Part shown: piece after piece, positions 1 through 9,747 of the stretch
Layout of the letters: each line of letters begins with the position of its first letter
How positions within the stretch are numbered: the first letter of the stretch is position 1
Assembly: GCF_024199945.1 (NCBI RefSeq)
Contig: NZ_JANADP010000001.1
Coordinates: forward strand, 1,984,001 to 2,048,000
Direction: 5' to 3'
DNA from: Bradyrhizobium sp. CCGUVB4N
GTDB taxonomy: Bacteria; Pseudomonadota; Alphaproteobacteria; Rhizobiales; Xanthobacteraceae
Length of the DNA: 64,000 nt
Program-made: the position numbers and the translations under genes
Notes under the pieces: generated by a model
What the model saw: only the letters and a program-made list of their open reading frames with translations
The model's database searches: none
What the model was told of the DNA's origin: nothing

Positions 1-1344
1 CACGTCACGGGCCATGTTGCCTCCGCTTACTGCACGAGCCCGTTTGCGAAAGCGAGAGATCCGGCTTTCTGCCTCGTATGGGATGGCTGCATCTTTCCGC
101 GACTTTATTATGTGGAGCCGGGCGGGGGCCGCTTTCTCGAATGCCTATTCCCGATGATAGGCCATGCTTATGCTGTCGCTGGCCATTACTTCGGGCCCTA
201 TCGGCAGCCGAACCGGACCAGCTGGGACCTTGGCGTTGCGGGCAAACTGATGGCCTATATCGGTCTGGGGGCGCCCGATGAAGGCGTTGTGACGGTGTTT
301 AGGGAGGTCTATGAGAAGCGCTTTGCGGGGGACACGGAGTCCGCTCAGCGTTACCGTGCGAACATAAATAATGCCGAGGCGTCACTTGCGGCTACGCATG
401 AATTCTTCGTAGAAAGCGCACTTCGACTAGAGGTCAAGCGACCCGCGGATGTACTCGCATCGTTTCATATTTTCCTCGAGCGTCTGCTCATGCGGGAGAT
501 GGGCCTTGCTTTGCTTCGGCATTCGTACTTTCCGGGGCCGCGCAATCTATGCATAGCCGGTGGTTGTGGTCTTAACATCAAGTGGAACAGTGCGTTACGT
601 GCGACCGGCCTGTTCGATGCTGTTTGGGTGCCGCCTTTCCCGAATGACAGTGGTTCAGCAATCGGAGCCGCCTGCTCGGCAATGGTGGCGGACAAAGGTT
701 TCGTACCCCTTGAGTGGTCGGTCCATAGTGGTCCAGCCCTTGCAGGCGGAGATGCACCGGTGGGATGGGACGCAGCACCCTGCAGCATAGGCGAGCTTGC
801 CGCACTCCTCGCAACTGGTAAGCCCGTGGTCTTCCTTAACGGCCGCGCCGAACTCGGCCCACGCGCCCTGGGTGGCAGAAGCATTCTTGCTGCGGCGACA
901 TCTCCGACAATGAAGGACTATCTCAACGATATCAAATTTCGCGAACACTTCCGGCCGGTTGCGCCGATATGCCTGGAGGACCGAGCGCCGGACATTTTCG
1001 ATCCTGGATCGCCGGACCCTTACATGCTCTTCGACCATCAGACGCGGCCAGAGTGGCGAGACAGAATCCCCGCTGTTGTGCACCTCGACGGATCCGCACG
1101 GTTACAGACGATTGGCAGAACATCGCAGCACAAAGTGGCTGAATTGCTCATTGAATATGAAAAATTCACGGGCATTCCGCTGCTTTGCAACACCAGCGCC
1201 AATCACCATGGACGTGGCTTCTTTCCCGATGTCGCAGCTGCCTGCAAATGGGGGCGCATCGAACACATCTGGTGCGACGGCCTGCTTTGGACCAAAACGC
1301 TCGAAGTCAAGGTGCCGTCGTCCGAGCTGGCTCTGACAAGCTGA
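1..1344 (+). CDS. nodU: NodU, Nod-factor 6-O-carbamoyltransferase (5' end outside window)
   Basis: The reading frame is open from base 1 (HVTGHVASAYCTS...), so the N-terminus lies upstream of the window; the first internal ATG at 112 is not the start. NodU transfers a carbamoyl group to the non-reducing sugar of the lipochitooligosaccharide in the cytoplasm. Family motifs are visible: CIAGGCGLN in the middle, and RAELGPRALGGRSIL, FREHFRPVAP and the Asn-rich LLCNTSAN towards the C-terminus. The gene ends 9 bp before nodI, so it is the upstream cistron of a nodU-nodI-nodJ transcription unit, the standard Bradyrhizobium order. The assignment as NodU rather than NolO rests on position and on the second, NolO-like paralogue at 3146. 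Confidence 0.9.
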   Translation, partial: HVTGHVASAYCTSPFAKARDPAFCLVWDGCIFPRLYYVEPGGGRFLECLFPMIGHAYAVAGHYFGPYRQPNRTSWDLGVAGKLMAYIGLGAPDEGVVTVFREVYEKRFAGDTESAQRYRANINNAEASLAATHEFFVESALRLEVKRPADVLASFHIFLERLLMREMGLALLRHSYFPGPRNLCIAGGCGLNIKWNSALRATGLFDAVWVPPFPNDSGSAIGAACSAMVADKGFVPLEWSVHSGPALAGGDAPVGWDAAPCSIGELAALLATGKPVVFLNGRAELGPRALGGRSILAAATSPTMKDYLNDIKFREHFRPVAPICLEDRAPDIFDPGSPDPYMLFDHQTRPEWRDRIPAVVHLDGSARLQTIGRTSQHKVAELLIEYEKFTGIPLLCNTSANHHGRGFFPDVAAACKWGRIEHIWCDGLLWTKTLEVKVPSSELALTS

Positions 1345-1353
1345 GATGAACGC

Positions 1354-2268
1354 ATGTCGAGCGTAGCGATCAGTTTTGCCGCTGTAAACAAATCGTATCG
1401 CGGCAAAGCAGTTGTCAACGATCTGGCATTCACCGTTGCAGCGGGAGAGTGCTTCGGGCTGCTCGGTCCAAATGGTGCGGGCAAGAGCACCATTGTGCGT
1501 ATGATACTCGGCATGGTCCCGCCGGACTCTGGCCAGATTACAGTGCTCGGCAAGCAAGTACCGGCACACGCTCGCTTGGCACGCGCAGGCGTGGGCGTGG
1601 TCCCGCAATTCGACAACCTCGAGAATGAGTTCACGGTCCGCGAGAATTTGCTGGTGTTCGGGCGCTATTTCGGCATGAACGCGCGCGAAATCGATGCGGT
1701 CATTCCATCGCTGCTCGAATTTGCCCGCCTCGAGAGCAGGGCCGATGCGCGCGTTGCCGAGTTGTCCGGTGGCATGAAGCGCCGATTGGTGCTGGCACGT
1801 GCGCTGATCAACGACCCGCATCTGCTCGTTATGGACGAACCAACGACAGGTCTTGATCCGCACGCGCGCCATCTGATCTGGGAGCGCCTGCGAGCGCTAC
1901 TCGCGCGCGGCAAGACGATCCTGCTGACGACCCACTTTATGGAAGAGGCCGAGCGGTTGTGCGACAGGCTCTGCGTGCTTGAGGAAGGACGCAAGATCGC
2001 CGAAGGTGAGCCTCAGGCGCTAATCATCGAACAGATCGGCTGCGATGTCATGGAGATCTATGGTGGCAACCCGCAGGTATCTATTGAGCTGATCAAGCCT
2101 TACGCGCAGCGCATCGAACTAAGCGGCGAGACGATCTTTTGCTATGCGACGGATCTGGAGCAAGTGCGGAGGCAGTTGCGAGGGGCTGTGGGGTTGCGGC
2201 TTCTAGAGCGTCCGCCGAACCTCGAGGATGTGTTCTTGCGACTGACCGGACGCGAGATAGAGATATGA
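1354..2268 (+). CDS. nodI: NodI, ATP-binding subunit of the Nod-factor exporter
   Basis: A 304-residue ABC ATPase that powers lipochitooligosaccharide export together with NodJ at the inner membrane. Walker A (GPNGAGKST) is at residues 38-46, the signature LSGGMKRR at 137-144 and Walker B LLVMDEP at 157-163, followed by the D-loop and the H-loop region TTHFMEE. The length is normal for NodI. It starts 9 bp after nodU, and its TGA overlaps the start of nodJ (ATGATGA), so the two subunits are translationally coupled. The family is close to drug-export ABC ATPases, but the nod context makes NodI nearly certain. Confidence 0.95.
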   Translation: MSSVAISFAAVNKSYRGKAVVNDLAFTVAAGECFGLLGPNGAGKSTIVRMILGMVPPDSGQITVLGKQVPAHARLARAGVGVVPQFDNLENEFTVRENLLVFGRYFGMNAREIDAVIPSLLEFARLESRADARVAELSGGMKRRLVLARALINDPHLLVMDEPTTGLDPHARHLIWERLRALLARGKTILLTTHFMEEAERLCDRLCVLEEGRKIAEGEPQALIIEQIGCDVMEIYGGNPQVSIELIKPYAQRIELSGETIFCYATDLEQVRRQLRGAVGLRLLERPPNLEDVFLRLTGREIEI

Positions 2269-3056
2269 TGAATATGACTTATGGCGCGGCCATGCCTGCG
2301 AATGCGTTTAACTGGGTTGCGGTATGGCGACGCAACTATCTAGCATGGAGGAAGGTCGCGCTTGCGTCGCTGCTCGGCAATCTCGCCGATCCGATGACCA
2401 ATCTACTGGGGCTTGGCTTCGGCCTCGGACTCATCGTCGGTCGTGTAAACGGGACCTCATATATCGATTTTCTGGTGGGCGGGATGGTCGCGACCAGCGC
2501 GATGACTTCCGCGAGCTTCGAGACGATTTACGCAACATTCGCCCGCATGCACACGCAACGGACCTGGGAGGCAATGCTGTGCACACAGCTTACTCTTGGC
2601 GACATCCTGCTCGGAGAAGTGGCATGGGCAGCCAGCAAGGCCGTGCTGGCCGGTACAGGCATCACAATCGTCGCCGCGGGCTTGGGTTACGCGGCGTGGC
2701 CATCCATGCTGTATGCGCTACCCGCTATCGCTCTTACCGGGTTCGTGTTCGCAAGCTTGGCGATGGTCATTGTATCCTTAGCGCCAAGTTACGACTATTT
2801 CATATTCTACCAAACACTTGTCCTTACACCCATGGTGTTCCTCTGCGGCGCAGTGTTTCCGATCAATCAGTTGCCCGCGGCCTTCCAGTTCGTCGCAGGC
2901 CTGTTGCCGCTGGAGCATTCGATTGAGCTCATTCGCCCGGCGATGCTGGGGCGGCCAATCGGCAGCGTCGGTATACACATAGGCGCACTCTGCATTTATG
3001 CGGTCGTGCCATTCTCGTTGTCGGTTGCGCTGCTTCTCCAACGCCTCATGCGCTGA
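2265..3056 (+). CDS. nodJ: NodJ, membrane subunit of the Nod-factor exporter
   Basis: An ABC-2 type permease of 263 residues. The start chosen is the ATG at 2265, which overlaps the nodI stop; the open frame extends further upstream inside nodI but without purpose. About six hydrophobic segments are visible, for example [50 protein letters not shown] and the last segment near [17 protein letters not shown]. Together with NodI it forms the Nod-factor exporter. The downstream gene nolO follows after about 90 bp, so nolO could be read from the same transcript. Confidence 0.94.
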   Translation: MMNMTYGAAMPANAFNWVAVWRRNYLAWRKVALASLLGNLADPMTNLLGLGFGLGLIVGRVNGTSYIDFLVGGMVATSAMTSASFETIYATFARMHTQRTWEAMLCTQLTLGDILLGEVAWAASKAVLAGTGITIVAAGLGYAAWPSMLYALPAIALTGFVFASLAMVIVSLAPSYDYFIFYQTLVLTPMVFLCGAVFPINQLPAAFQFVAGLLPLEHSIELIRPAMLGRPIGSVGIHIGALCIYAVVPFSLSVALLLQRLMR

Positions 3057-3145
3057 GACGCCGCAGTGGAAAGCACGACGCCGCAGCGAGCAACCGTGGG
3101 CCGGTTGGTCCCAATAGAGCCCTCTCACAATAAATGGAGAGTAAG

Positions 3146-5194
3146 ATGCTGTGCCTCGGATTGAGCGGCGGATTAGACAAGATTTATGAATTACGACCCG
3201 AGCTTCCAAGTACGTTTCTTCACGACGGCGCTGCGGTGCTCGTGCGTGACGGTCGTGTGATAGCGGCCGTTGAAGAAGAGCGCCTCAATCGGGTCAAGCA
3301 TTCCAATAAATTTCCGAGCAACTCAATCCAATACTGTCTCGATGCTGCCGGTATTCGACTGAGCGACGTCGATCGCATCGCGTTCTATGCGACCGAAGCG
3401 TATTGCAATGCAATGCTCGAACGCCTGTTTGTCTCGCAGCCATCCGATGCCATTCCGATGGATGCTAGGCTCCTGCTCCGGACGATGCTGGCTCAGGAGT
3501 TCAACACCGAAGTCGATCCATCGCGCGTTTCGTTCGTAAGTCACCACCAGGCGCACGCAGTAAGTGCATTTGCAATGTCTGGATTTGAGCAGAGTCTGGT
3601 CCTCGCAATCGATGGCGGTGGTGAGTTTGTCTCCGGTCTCGTGGCCATCGGGTCCGGGACCGAAGTCAATCAACTCGAGAGCTTCCCGGAGAGCAACTCT
3701 TTGGGGCTATTTTATCTCGAGACGATCCGGTATCTGGGTTATAGCTTGTTCGATGAGTACAAGGTCATGGGCCTTGCTCCTTATGGCGATCCTGCGCCTT
3801 ATCGCGAGCTGTTTGAGCGGTTCTACGAGCTCTCTGAGAACGGGGGCTACCGGCTCTACCTGGATCGCATCGGACCGGCGTTGGTCCGCAATATTCAGGT
3901 TCGACGAAAAGGCATGCCATTCACCCAGCAGCATCGAGATGTCAGCGCGTCATTGCAGGAAGCGCTCGAGCGAATCGTGTTTCACATAGTTCAGCACTAC
4001 CGCGAAGCCACGGGTATGAAGCGGCTGTGCTTGGCTGGTGGCGTGGCCCACAACTGCACCGTCAATGGCAAGCTGCTGTATTCGGGTTTGTTCAAGGAGA
4101 TCTTCGTGCAACCCGCGGCGCATGACGCAGGCTGCGCCCTAGGCGCTGCATTGATGGCATCTGATGAGGTTGGGCGGCCTGCCCCGCGCGAGCGGCTGAA
4201 GGAGGTCTATTGGGGGCCAGATCTCGGGACCGACCGCGCCTTGGAGCAGGAATTGGCGGCATGGGCCGGACATCTCGACGTCGAACGCAGTGATGACGTG
4301 TCCGGCAGAGCGGCCGATTGGATGGCAAACGGCGCAGTAATCGGATGGGTGCAGGGTCGGTCGGAGTTCGGACCACGTGCGCTGGGTAACCGCAGTATTC
4401 TCGCCGATCCCCGACCTTCCGCGAACAAGGGTCGCATAAACGCTATGGTCAAGAAGCGCGAGGGGTATCGACCGTTCGCCCCTTCCGTATTGGAGGAGGA
4501 TGCGCGCGAATATTTCGATCTCCCGGCCGGAACGGACGAATTTCCCTTCATGAACTTCGTCGTTAGCGTACTTGATGCCAAGCGCGGCTTGCTGGGCGCC
4601 GTCACACATGTTGATGGTACCGCACGGCTACAGACAGTGTCGCGCAAGTCGAACCCAGCCTACTGGCGGCTTATTGATGAGTTCAAGAAGCGGACGGGCA
4701 TCCCGGTTCTGCTGAATACCTCCTTTAACAACAACGCCGAGCCGATCGTGGATTCGGTTGCAGATGCCGTTGCCACATTTCTGACGACCGAGCTCGATGC
4801 TCTCGTAGTTGGACCGTTCCTTGTCAAAAAGCGCGCTGCAACGCTCGAGGATTGGACCTCGCTCGCGGTTTCACTGCCGCCTTATGCATCCCTGTATTGC
4901 GTCCGCGCACACACGGCACGAGACCGACAGGAGACGGCATGCGAGATCCGCACGACCGTCTCCGGCGGTGGTGGTGTGCGCATTTCAGATAGCGTGTTCG
5001 ATCTGCTGATGCGGATCAAGGGCGAAGCCGTCCTCCGCGACCTCTTCAATTCGATGACATTGGATCAGGTCGCGCGCGAAGTTCTCGTCAAAGAACTACG
5101 GAGCCTATGGGAACAGCGGCGTGTTCGCCTGCATCCTCCCTCACGCGCTACACGGGTGCAGAACGACAGCGATCGTATGGCAGAGCCAGCATGA
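3146..5194 (+). CDS. nolO: NolO, second Nod-factor carbamoyltransferase
   Basis: A full-length NodU/CmcH-family carbamoyltransferase (682 residues). I chose the ATG at 3146, giving MLCLGLSGG, because GGAGA sits 5 bases upstream; an in-frame ATG at 3134 is possible. Family motifs: the N-terminal LHDGAAVLVRDG and EEERLNRVKH, the metal-site type SHHQAHAVSAF, then IDGGGEF, LAGGVAHNC and EFGPRALGNRSIL. NolO adds carbamate at O-3 or O-4 of the terminal sugar, complementing NodU at O-6. The position (after nodJ, before nodZ) matches the Bradyrhizobium nodUIJ-nolMNO-nodZ order, but nolM and nolN are absent here. An IS5-type element starts 15 bp after its stop codon and separates it from nodZ. Confidence 0.88.
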   Translation: MLCLGLSGGLDKIYELRPELPSTFLHDGAAVLVRDGRVIAAVEEERLNRVKHSNKFPSNSIQYCLDAAGIRLSDVDRIAFYATEAYCNAMLERLFVSQPSDAIPMDARLLLRTMLAQEFNTEVDPSRVSFVSHHQAHAVSAFAMSGFEQSLVLAIDGGGEFVSGLVAIGSGTEVNQLESFPESNSLGLFYLETIRYLGYSLFDEYKVMGLAPYGDPAPYRELFERFYELSENGGYRLYLDRIGPALVRNIQVRRKGMPFTQQHRDVSASLQEALERIVFHIVQHYREATGMKRLCLAGGVAHNCTVNGKLLYSGLFKEIFVQPAAHDAGCALGAALMASDEVGRPAPRERLKEVYWGPDLGTDRALEQELAAWAGHLDVERSDDVSGRAADWMANGAVIGWVQGRSEFGPRALGNRSILADPRPSANKGRINAMVKKREGYRPFAPSVLEEDAREYFDLPAGTDEFPFMNFVVSVLDAKRGLLGAVTHVDGTARLQTVSRKSNPAYWRLIDEFKKRTGIPVLLNTSFNNNAEPIVDSVADAVATFLTTELDALVVGPFLVKKRAATLEDWTSLAVSLPPYASLYCVRAHTARDRQETACEIRTTVSGGGGVRISDSVFDLLMRIKGEAVLRDLFNSMTLDQVAREVLVKELRSLWEQRRVRLHPPSRATRVQNDSDRMAEPA

Positions 5195-5208
5195 ACGTCG
5201 ATCGATGA

Positions 5209-5988
5209 CTAGGTCGTGTTGACGGTTCTAATCCAGAGCATCGCTGCGGCGATGCTTAGCATCGACAGGAAAGCTCTGGCAGTTTTTTCGTAACGGGTGG
5301 CGACGCGACGGAACTGTTTGATGCGATTGACACAGCGTTCGACAAGATTGCGATGTTTGTAGGCCTCACGGTCATATTTGATCTGGATCGTGCGGTTCGA
5401 TCGCGGCGGGATCACAGCCTCGATGCCACGCTCCACAAGGTCAGCACGAATGGCGTCGCTGTCGTAGCCTTTGTCACCGAGAAGTTTTCTGGGACTGAGG
5501 TCGTGAAGCTCCATCAATGCGTCGTAGCCATTAACTTCATGGACCTCGCCGCCAGTGATGTCGAAGGTCAGCGGGTGGCCTTCGGCATTCGTGCGGATGT
5601 GGACCTTCGTCGAGAAGCCGCCGCGCGAGCGGCCGAGCGCCTCTTGATTTTGATTCCCCCCTTTTACTCCAGCTGCATGCTGGTGCGCCCGGATGATGGT
5701 GGAATCGATGGCGTGCTCCTCGTCGGCGGCAGGCCCGAGACTCGCCAAAGTCTCGAATGCCGCATCCCACACCCCGAGCTTGCTCCAGCGTGTGAAGCGA
5801 ATGAAGACCGAGTTCCACTTGCCATATCGTTCCGGCATGTCGCGCCACGGCGCGCCAGTTCGCAGAACCCACAGAATGCCGTTGACCGTACGCCGCTTGT
5901 CTAGAATTGGCGGGCCTCGTTCGCCGCCATCGGGCAACAACGGATCGAGCATCTGCCATCGTGTCTCCGTCGGATCGGCCCGACTCAA
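5209..5988 (-). CDS. IS5-family transposase
   Basis: A 259-residue DDE transposase. N-terminal IS5 features: ILWVLRTGAPWRDMPERYG. The first catalytic Asp is in HAIDSTIIRAHQ, the second in LLGDKGYDSDAIR and the Glu in NLVERCVNRIKQFRR. The length is complete for the IS427 group as one uninterrupted frame, so the element could still be active. The TAG stop codon lies inside the terminal CTAG of the element. Confidence 0.9.
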   Translation of the reverse strand: MSRADPTETRWQMLDPLLPDGGERGPPILDKRRTVNGILWVLRTGAPWRDMPERYGKWNSVFIRFTRWSKLGVWDAAFETLASLGPAADEEHAIDSTIIRAHQHAAGVKGGNQNQEALGRSRGGFSTKVHIRTNAEGHPLTFDITGGEVHEVNGYDALMELHDLSPRKLLGDKGYDSDAIRADLVERGIEAVIPPRSNRTIQIKYDREAYKHRNLVERCVNRIKQFRRVATRYEKTARAFLSMLSIAAAMLWIRTVNTT

Positions 5989-6059
5989 TCCTGCCTCCTA
6001 GAAAGGCAGCCTTGAATCAAAACTCGATTCCTCTGTCAAAAACCTTCAACACGGCCTAG
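5209..6059 (-). mobile_element. IS5-family (IS427-like) insertion sequence
   Basis: The element carries imperfect terminal inverted repeats: the left end reads GTCGTGTTGACGG and the reverse complement of the right end GCCGTGTTGAAGG. Each end is bordered by CTAG (5209-5212 and 6056-6059), which may be the target duplication. It contains a single intact transposase on the minus strand. It sits between nolO and the relic that precedes nodZ. Confidence 0.85.
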
Positions 6060-6116
6060 TACCCCCTTTCCCAGGGAAGTGAGTCATGATTCAACGTTGG
6101 GATGGTACCCGAAGCG

Positions 6117-7136
6117 AGAGGAGTCCACTTTTCGAAGAAAGATCGTAAGGTGCTGTGAGGAACGTTGGCGCTCACCGCTGACGCTGCAGCGCGATTTGAC
6201 GTGAGCGCGGATCGTTCTTATAGCTGCGGCCGGCCGCAGTACCCGATCGATCGCCAAGGAGGTTGGGTCCAGCCGCGGACTGTCAAGCCTTTGGCGCCAT
6301 CGCTATGCGGATCAAGGTCTTGAAGGCCTGCAAAGCAAGCCCCTGCCGGGCAAGCAGCCGATCTATACGAAGGCTACCGACAGACGGATTTTAAAGTTGC
6401 TGGATAAGTCGCCTCCCGCCGGGTACGCGCGCCGGACAGGGCCGCTGCTGGCTGGAAACTTGGCGATGTCGACGTTCAATATTTCTGGCGCTTCCTGCGC
6501 AATAACAAAATCGATCTCGCTGCCGCAAGTCATGGTGTGAGAGCAACGACCCGCAGTTTATGGCCAAAGCTGCCGACGTAGTCGGCCTCTATGTGGCACC
6601 GCTCAAAAGGCTATCGTCCTATGCGTAGACGAAAAACGCTCGATTCAGGCCTTGGAACGAGCACAGGGTTATCTGACGCTGCCCGACGGTCGCGCCTTGG
6701 CCGGGTAAGGCCACGACTACAAGCGGCACGACCGCGCCATTTGCAGCGCTGGAAGTCGCCACCGGGAAGATCCTTGCGACGCAATCGAAACGCCGCCGCC
6801 GGGTCGAGTTTGTTGACTTCATGGATCGTGTGACCGCAGCATTTCCGAACCGCCAGCTTCGCGCTCGACAATCTCACAAACCCACAAAAAGAGCGCGCTA
6901 TGGCTTTTGGGCGCATCCCAATGTGAAAGTTCATTTCACGCCCACAAGCATCCTGGCTCAATCAGGCTGAGGTGTGGTTTTCGATCTTGCAGGGGCAGTC
7001 GTTGAGCGGCGCCTCATTCACAAGTCTCAAACAGCTCAAGCAGCACATCGATGCCTACATCAAAGCATACAACGACAAAGCCGAGCCTTTCGTCCGGACA
7101 AAGAAAAAGGTTCGACCGCGTCCATACAAAAGGTAG
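6117..7136 (+). pseudogene. IS630-family transposase, frameshifted relic
   Basis: Reading the plus strand with frame changes recovers a typical IS630 transposase: an N-terminal helix-turn-helix region with SKPLPGKQPIYTKATDRRI, then IVLCVDEKRSIQALERAQGY around 6613-6675, a premature stop after GRALAG near 6711, HFTPTS near 6937, and the C-terminus LKQHIDAYIKAYNDKAEPF near 7042-7098. Several frameshifts and at least one stop separate these blocks, so it is dead. It lies directly after the IS5-type element and forms the spacer upstream of nodZ. No nod box is visible in the remaining gap before nodZ. Confidence 0.8.
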
Positions 7137-7267
7137 ACGTATCACTCAGCTATGATTCCGGGTGCTAGGGCCGCGATGACCTCTGGAGATCTTACGCAGA
7201 GTTCCCTAGGTCTGATCCGTCCGGTATGTCGTGGCGAGGACAGTAAAATGTTTGTTGATGGTGGTCT

Positions 7268-8239
7268 GTGAAAGAAAGGTTCGTTGTTTCCCGACGACGT
7301 ACTGGCTTCGGTGATTGCTTGTGGTCGCTCGCGTCGGCTTGGCAATACGCCAAGCGGACAGGGCGTACGTTGGTTATCGACTGGCGCGGATCTTGTTATC
7401 TCGATGAGCCCTTCACCAACGCGTTTGGGGTGTTCTTCGAGCTAATCCAAGACATCGCCGGTGTACCCGTGATTTGCGATGATCGGATCAATCAGCTCTC
7501 TTTTCCGGGACCGTTTTTTCCAAGTTGGTGGAATCGGCCATCCGTCGACTGCGTTTATCGACCAGACGAGCAGATTTTCCGCGAACGTGATGAGCTGAGG
7601 CAGCTCTTCGAGGCTCGGGATGACACTCACGCGAATACTGTGGTGTGTGATGCTTGTTTGATGTGGGGGTGTGATCAGGATGCCGAACGACAAATATTTC
7701 GGGCCGTCAAACCGCGGTCTGAAGTTCAAACTCGGATTGACGCGATCTATCAGGAGCACTTCAAGGGTCGCAGCGTAATAGGCATTCATGTTCGACACGG
7801 CAATGGCGAAGATATCGTGGGGCACACGCCATACTGGGCCGATCCGGAGCGTGCCTTGCGGCAGGTGTGCACGGCCATCGAAGAGATCAAGGCATCGCCC
7901 CACGAAAGGCCGGTGAGAGTGTTCTTATGTACGGACAGTCCGAAAGTTCTGGATCGGGTGTCGGCCATGTTTCCCGACCTCTTTACCATCCCAAAGCGCT
8001 TCCAGGCGGTTCAAGCAGGGCCATTGCACAGTGCAAAACTGGGAGCGGAGGGAGGGTTCTCTGCTCTCATCGAGATGTACCTCCTCGGTCGATGCGATAC
8101 CGTGATCCGCTTTCCGCCGACCAGCGCCTTCACGCGCTATGCGCGCCTTGTCGCGCCGCGCATTATTGAGTTCGATTTGAATGATCCGACTCGTCTGATC
8201 TTGATCGATGAGCCGCTCGAGCATCACCCGATCTTATAA
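7268..8239 (+). CDS. nodZ: NodZ, Nod-factor alpha-1,6-fucosyltransferase
   Basis: NodZ transfers L-fucose from GDP-fucose to O-6 of the reducing-end GlcNAc of the Nod factor. The protein has 323 residues, close to the family length, and starts at a GTG (residues KERFVVSRRRTGFGDCLW follow), which matches how the family begins. The donor-binding block HVRHGNGED is at residues 174-182; the Arg-His pair in it corresponds to the essential residues known in rhizobial NodZ. The C-terminal block GGFSALIEMYLLGRCDTVI and PPTSAFTRYA is also present. The gene is cut off from the nodUIJ-nolO operon by two mobile elements and must have its own promoter or depend on read-through. An ISL3 element has inserted exactly at its stop codon without changing the protein. 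Confidence 0.94.
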   Translation: MKERFVVSRRRTGFGDCLWSLASAWQYAKRTGRTLVIDWRGSCYLDEPFTNAFGVFFELIQDIAGVPVICDDRINQLSFPGPFFPSWWNRPSVDCVYRPDEQIFRERDELRQLFEARDDTHANTVVCDACLMWGCDQDAERQIFRAVKPRSEVQTRIDAIYQEHFKGRSVIGIHVRHGNGEDIVGHTPYWADPERALRQVCTAIEEIKASPHERPVRVFLCTDSPKVLDRVSAMFPDLFTIPKRFQAVQAGPLHSAKLGAEGGFSALIEMYLLGRCDTVIRFPPTSAFTRYARLVAPRIIEFDLNDPTRLILIDEPLEHHPIL

Positions 8240-8240
8240 G
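8233..8240. repeat. 8-bp target-site duplication of the ISL3 element, left copy
   Basis: CTTATAAG at 8233-8240 is repeated exactly at 9740-9747, on the other side of the ISL3 element. Eight-base duplications are normal for this family. The left copy contains the TAA stop codon of nodZ. Confidence 0.8.
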
Positions 8241-9739
8241 TGCCTCTTTTGAAAACCGAGTGGGGGCAGTGACGGCTTTGGCCGCTTGACGACGAGCGCC
8301 GCGTTCATCCCTATGTTCGACCGGATGAGAGACCATCCCTCCGTCCCGACCTGCCTTGCCCGGTGCAAGGGGGCGTTCGGCGGTCAAGGATGGCCGCAGG
8401 CCACCGCACCGCGGCGCGAAGCGTCCTTGAGGGCCGACCGCCCCCTTGCGATGCTGGGTGCAGGTGGGGCTCTGGGAGGCGTGTGGGACGGTGCAAAATC
8501 AGCTCTTCGAATCGGCGCTTGGGATTACCAAGCCGTGGTACGTTCGGGGCGTCGACTTCGACGCTGCCAAGAAGGTTCTGACGATCACTGTCGATTTCGT
8601 CGCCGGGACGCGATTTGCGGTCGCCGGTGTCGCGGGCGTCCACCCGGTTCATGACACCCAGATCAAGCGGCTGCGACATCTCAACTTCTTCCAGCACGAA
8701 TGCTTCCTGGAGGTTCGGACGCCGCGGGTGAAGCTGCCCGATGGGAAGGTCGTCCTGGCCGAGCCCGCTTGGTTCGGCAAGCTCGCCGGCTTCACCCTGC
8801 TGTTCGAAGCGCTGGTGCTGGCCATGGCCCAGCAGATGACCTTTGCGGCCGTCGCCAAGCTGGTCGACGAATCCTGGCATCGGGTCCACGCGATCTGCTC
8901 GCGCTATGTCAATCTCGCCTTGGCCGAGGCGGACCTTTCGGCAGTGACCGCCGTGGCGATCGACGAGACGTCCTGCCGGCGCGGCCACAATTATCTGACC
9001 ATCACCGCCGACACCGATGAGCGGAAGGTAGTGTTCGTCACCGAGGGCAAGGACGCCAAGACGGTGGCCGATTTCGCCGCCGATCTGGCCGCCCACAAAG
9101 GTACCGCCGAGCAGGTCCGTTTGGTCAGCATCGACATGTCGCCGGCCTTCATCAAGGGCGTCGCAGATCATCTGCCCAACGCCCGCATCACCTTCGACAA
9201 GTTCCATGTCGTCGCCCACGCTTCCACTGCCGTCGACAAGATGCGGCGCCTCGAACAGCGCACAGATCCAAGCCTCAAAGGGCTGCGCTGGACGTTGCTC
9301 AAGGACCGCGGCCGGCTGTCGGACGAAAGTCGCGCCGATCTCGACACCTTGATTGCTCAGGCCGCGACCAAACGCACGGCGCGTGCCTGGCTCTATCGCG
9401 AGCATCTGCGCGACATCCTCGATCGCAAGCAGATCAACGTCGTCTCCGCCATGCTCAAACAGTGGTGCACCAACGTCCTGCGCTCCAGGGTCGAGCCGAT
9501 GAAGGAGGTCGCCAGAATGATCCGCAAGCACTTCGACGGCATCGTCGCCTGGACGCAAACCCGCCAGACCAACGGCTACATCGAAGCCCTCAACGGCCTA
9601 TTCCAGGCGGCTAAACGCAAGGCCCGCGGCTATACCCGTTTCACAACGATGCGCACCGTCCTCTTCCTCATCGCCGGAAAACTCGACTTCACTCCGATCA
9701 ACCCCCATGCCGCGTAGCCCACTCAAAGTTCAAAAGAGC
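8241..9739 (+). mobile_element. ISL3-family insertion sequence
   Basis: About 1.5 kb between the two CTTATAAG copies. The ends form inverted repeats: the left end has CCTCTTTTGAAAACCGAGTG and the reverse complement of the right end GCTCTTTTGAACTTTGAGTG. It carries one intact transposase gene. The perfect target duplication suggests recent insertion. Confidence 0.87.
8491..9717 (+). CDS. ISL3-family transposase
   Basis: The start chosen is GTG 8491 (MQNQLFESALGIT...), the usual N-terminus of this family; the frame is open further upstream to 8446. The catalytic core includes VTAVAIDETSCRRGHNY, LVSIDMSPAFIKGV, ARITFDKFHVV and the C-terminal TNGYIEALNGLFQAAKRKAR. It has 408 residues and is uninterrupted. 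A 415-codon open frame on the opposite strand is only its shadow. Confidence 0.9.
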   Translation: MQNQLFESALGITKPWYVRGVDFDAAKKVLTITVDFVAGTRFAVAGVAGVHPVHDTQIKRLRHLNFFQHECFLEVRTPRVKLPDGKVVLAEPAWFGKLAGFTLLFEALVLAMAQQMTFAAVAKLVDESWHRVHAICSRYVNLALAEADLSAVTAVAIDETSCRRGHNYLTITADTDERKVVFVTEGKDAKTVADFAADLAAHKGTAEQVRLVSIDMSPAFIKGVADHLPNARITFDKFHVVAHASTAVDKMRRLEQRTDPSLKGLRWTLLKDRGRLSDESRADLDTLIAQAATKRTARAWLYREHLRDILDRKQINVVSAMLKQWCTNVLRSRVEPMKEVARMIRKHFDGIVAWTQTRQTNGYIEALNGLFQAAKRKARGYTRFTTMRTVLFLIAGKLDFTPINPHAA

Positions 9740-9747
9740 CTTATAAG

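Noticed and set aside
112..1344. nodU starting at ATG 112
   Set aside because: The same frame is open to base 1 and encodes conserved NodU sequence, so the gene is merely cut by the window.
8311..9558. 415-codon frame antisense to the ISL3 transposase
   Set aside because: Composition and position are those of a shadow frame in GC-rich coding DNA; the transposase on the other strand has all family motifs.
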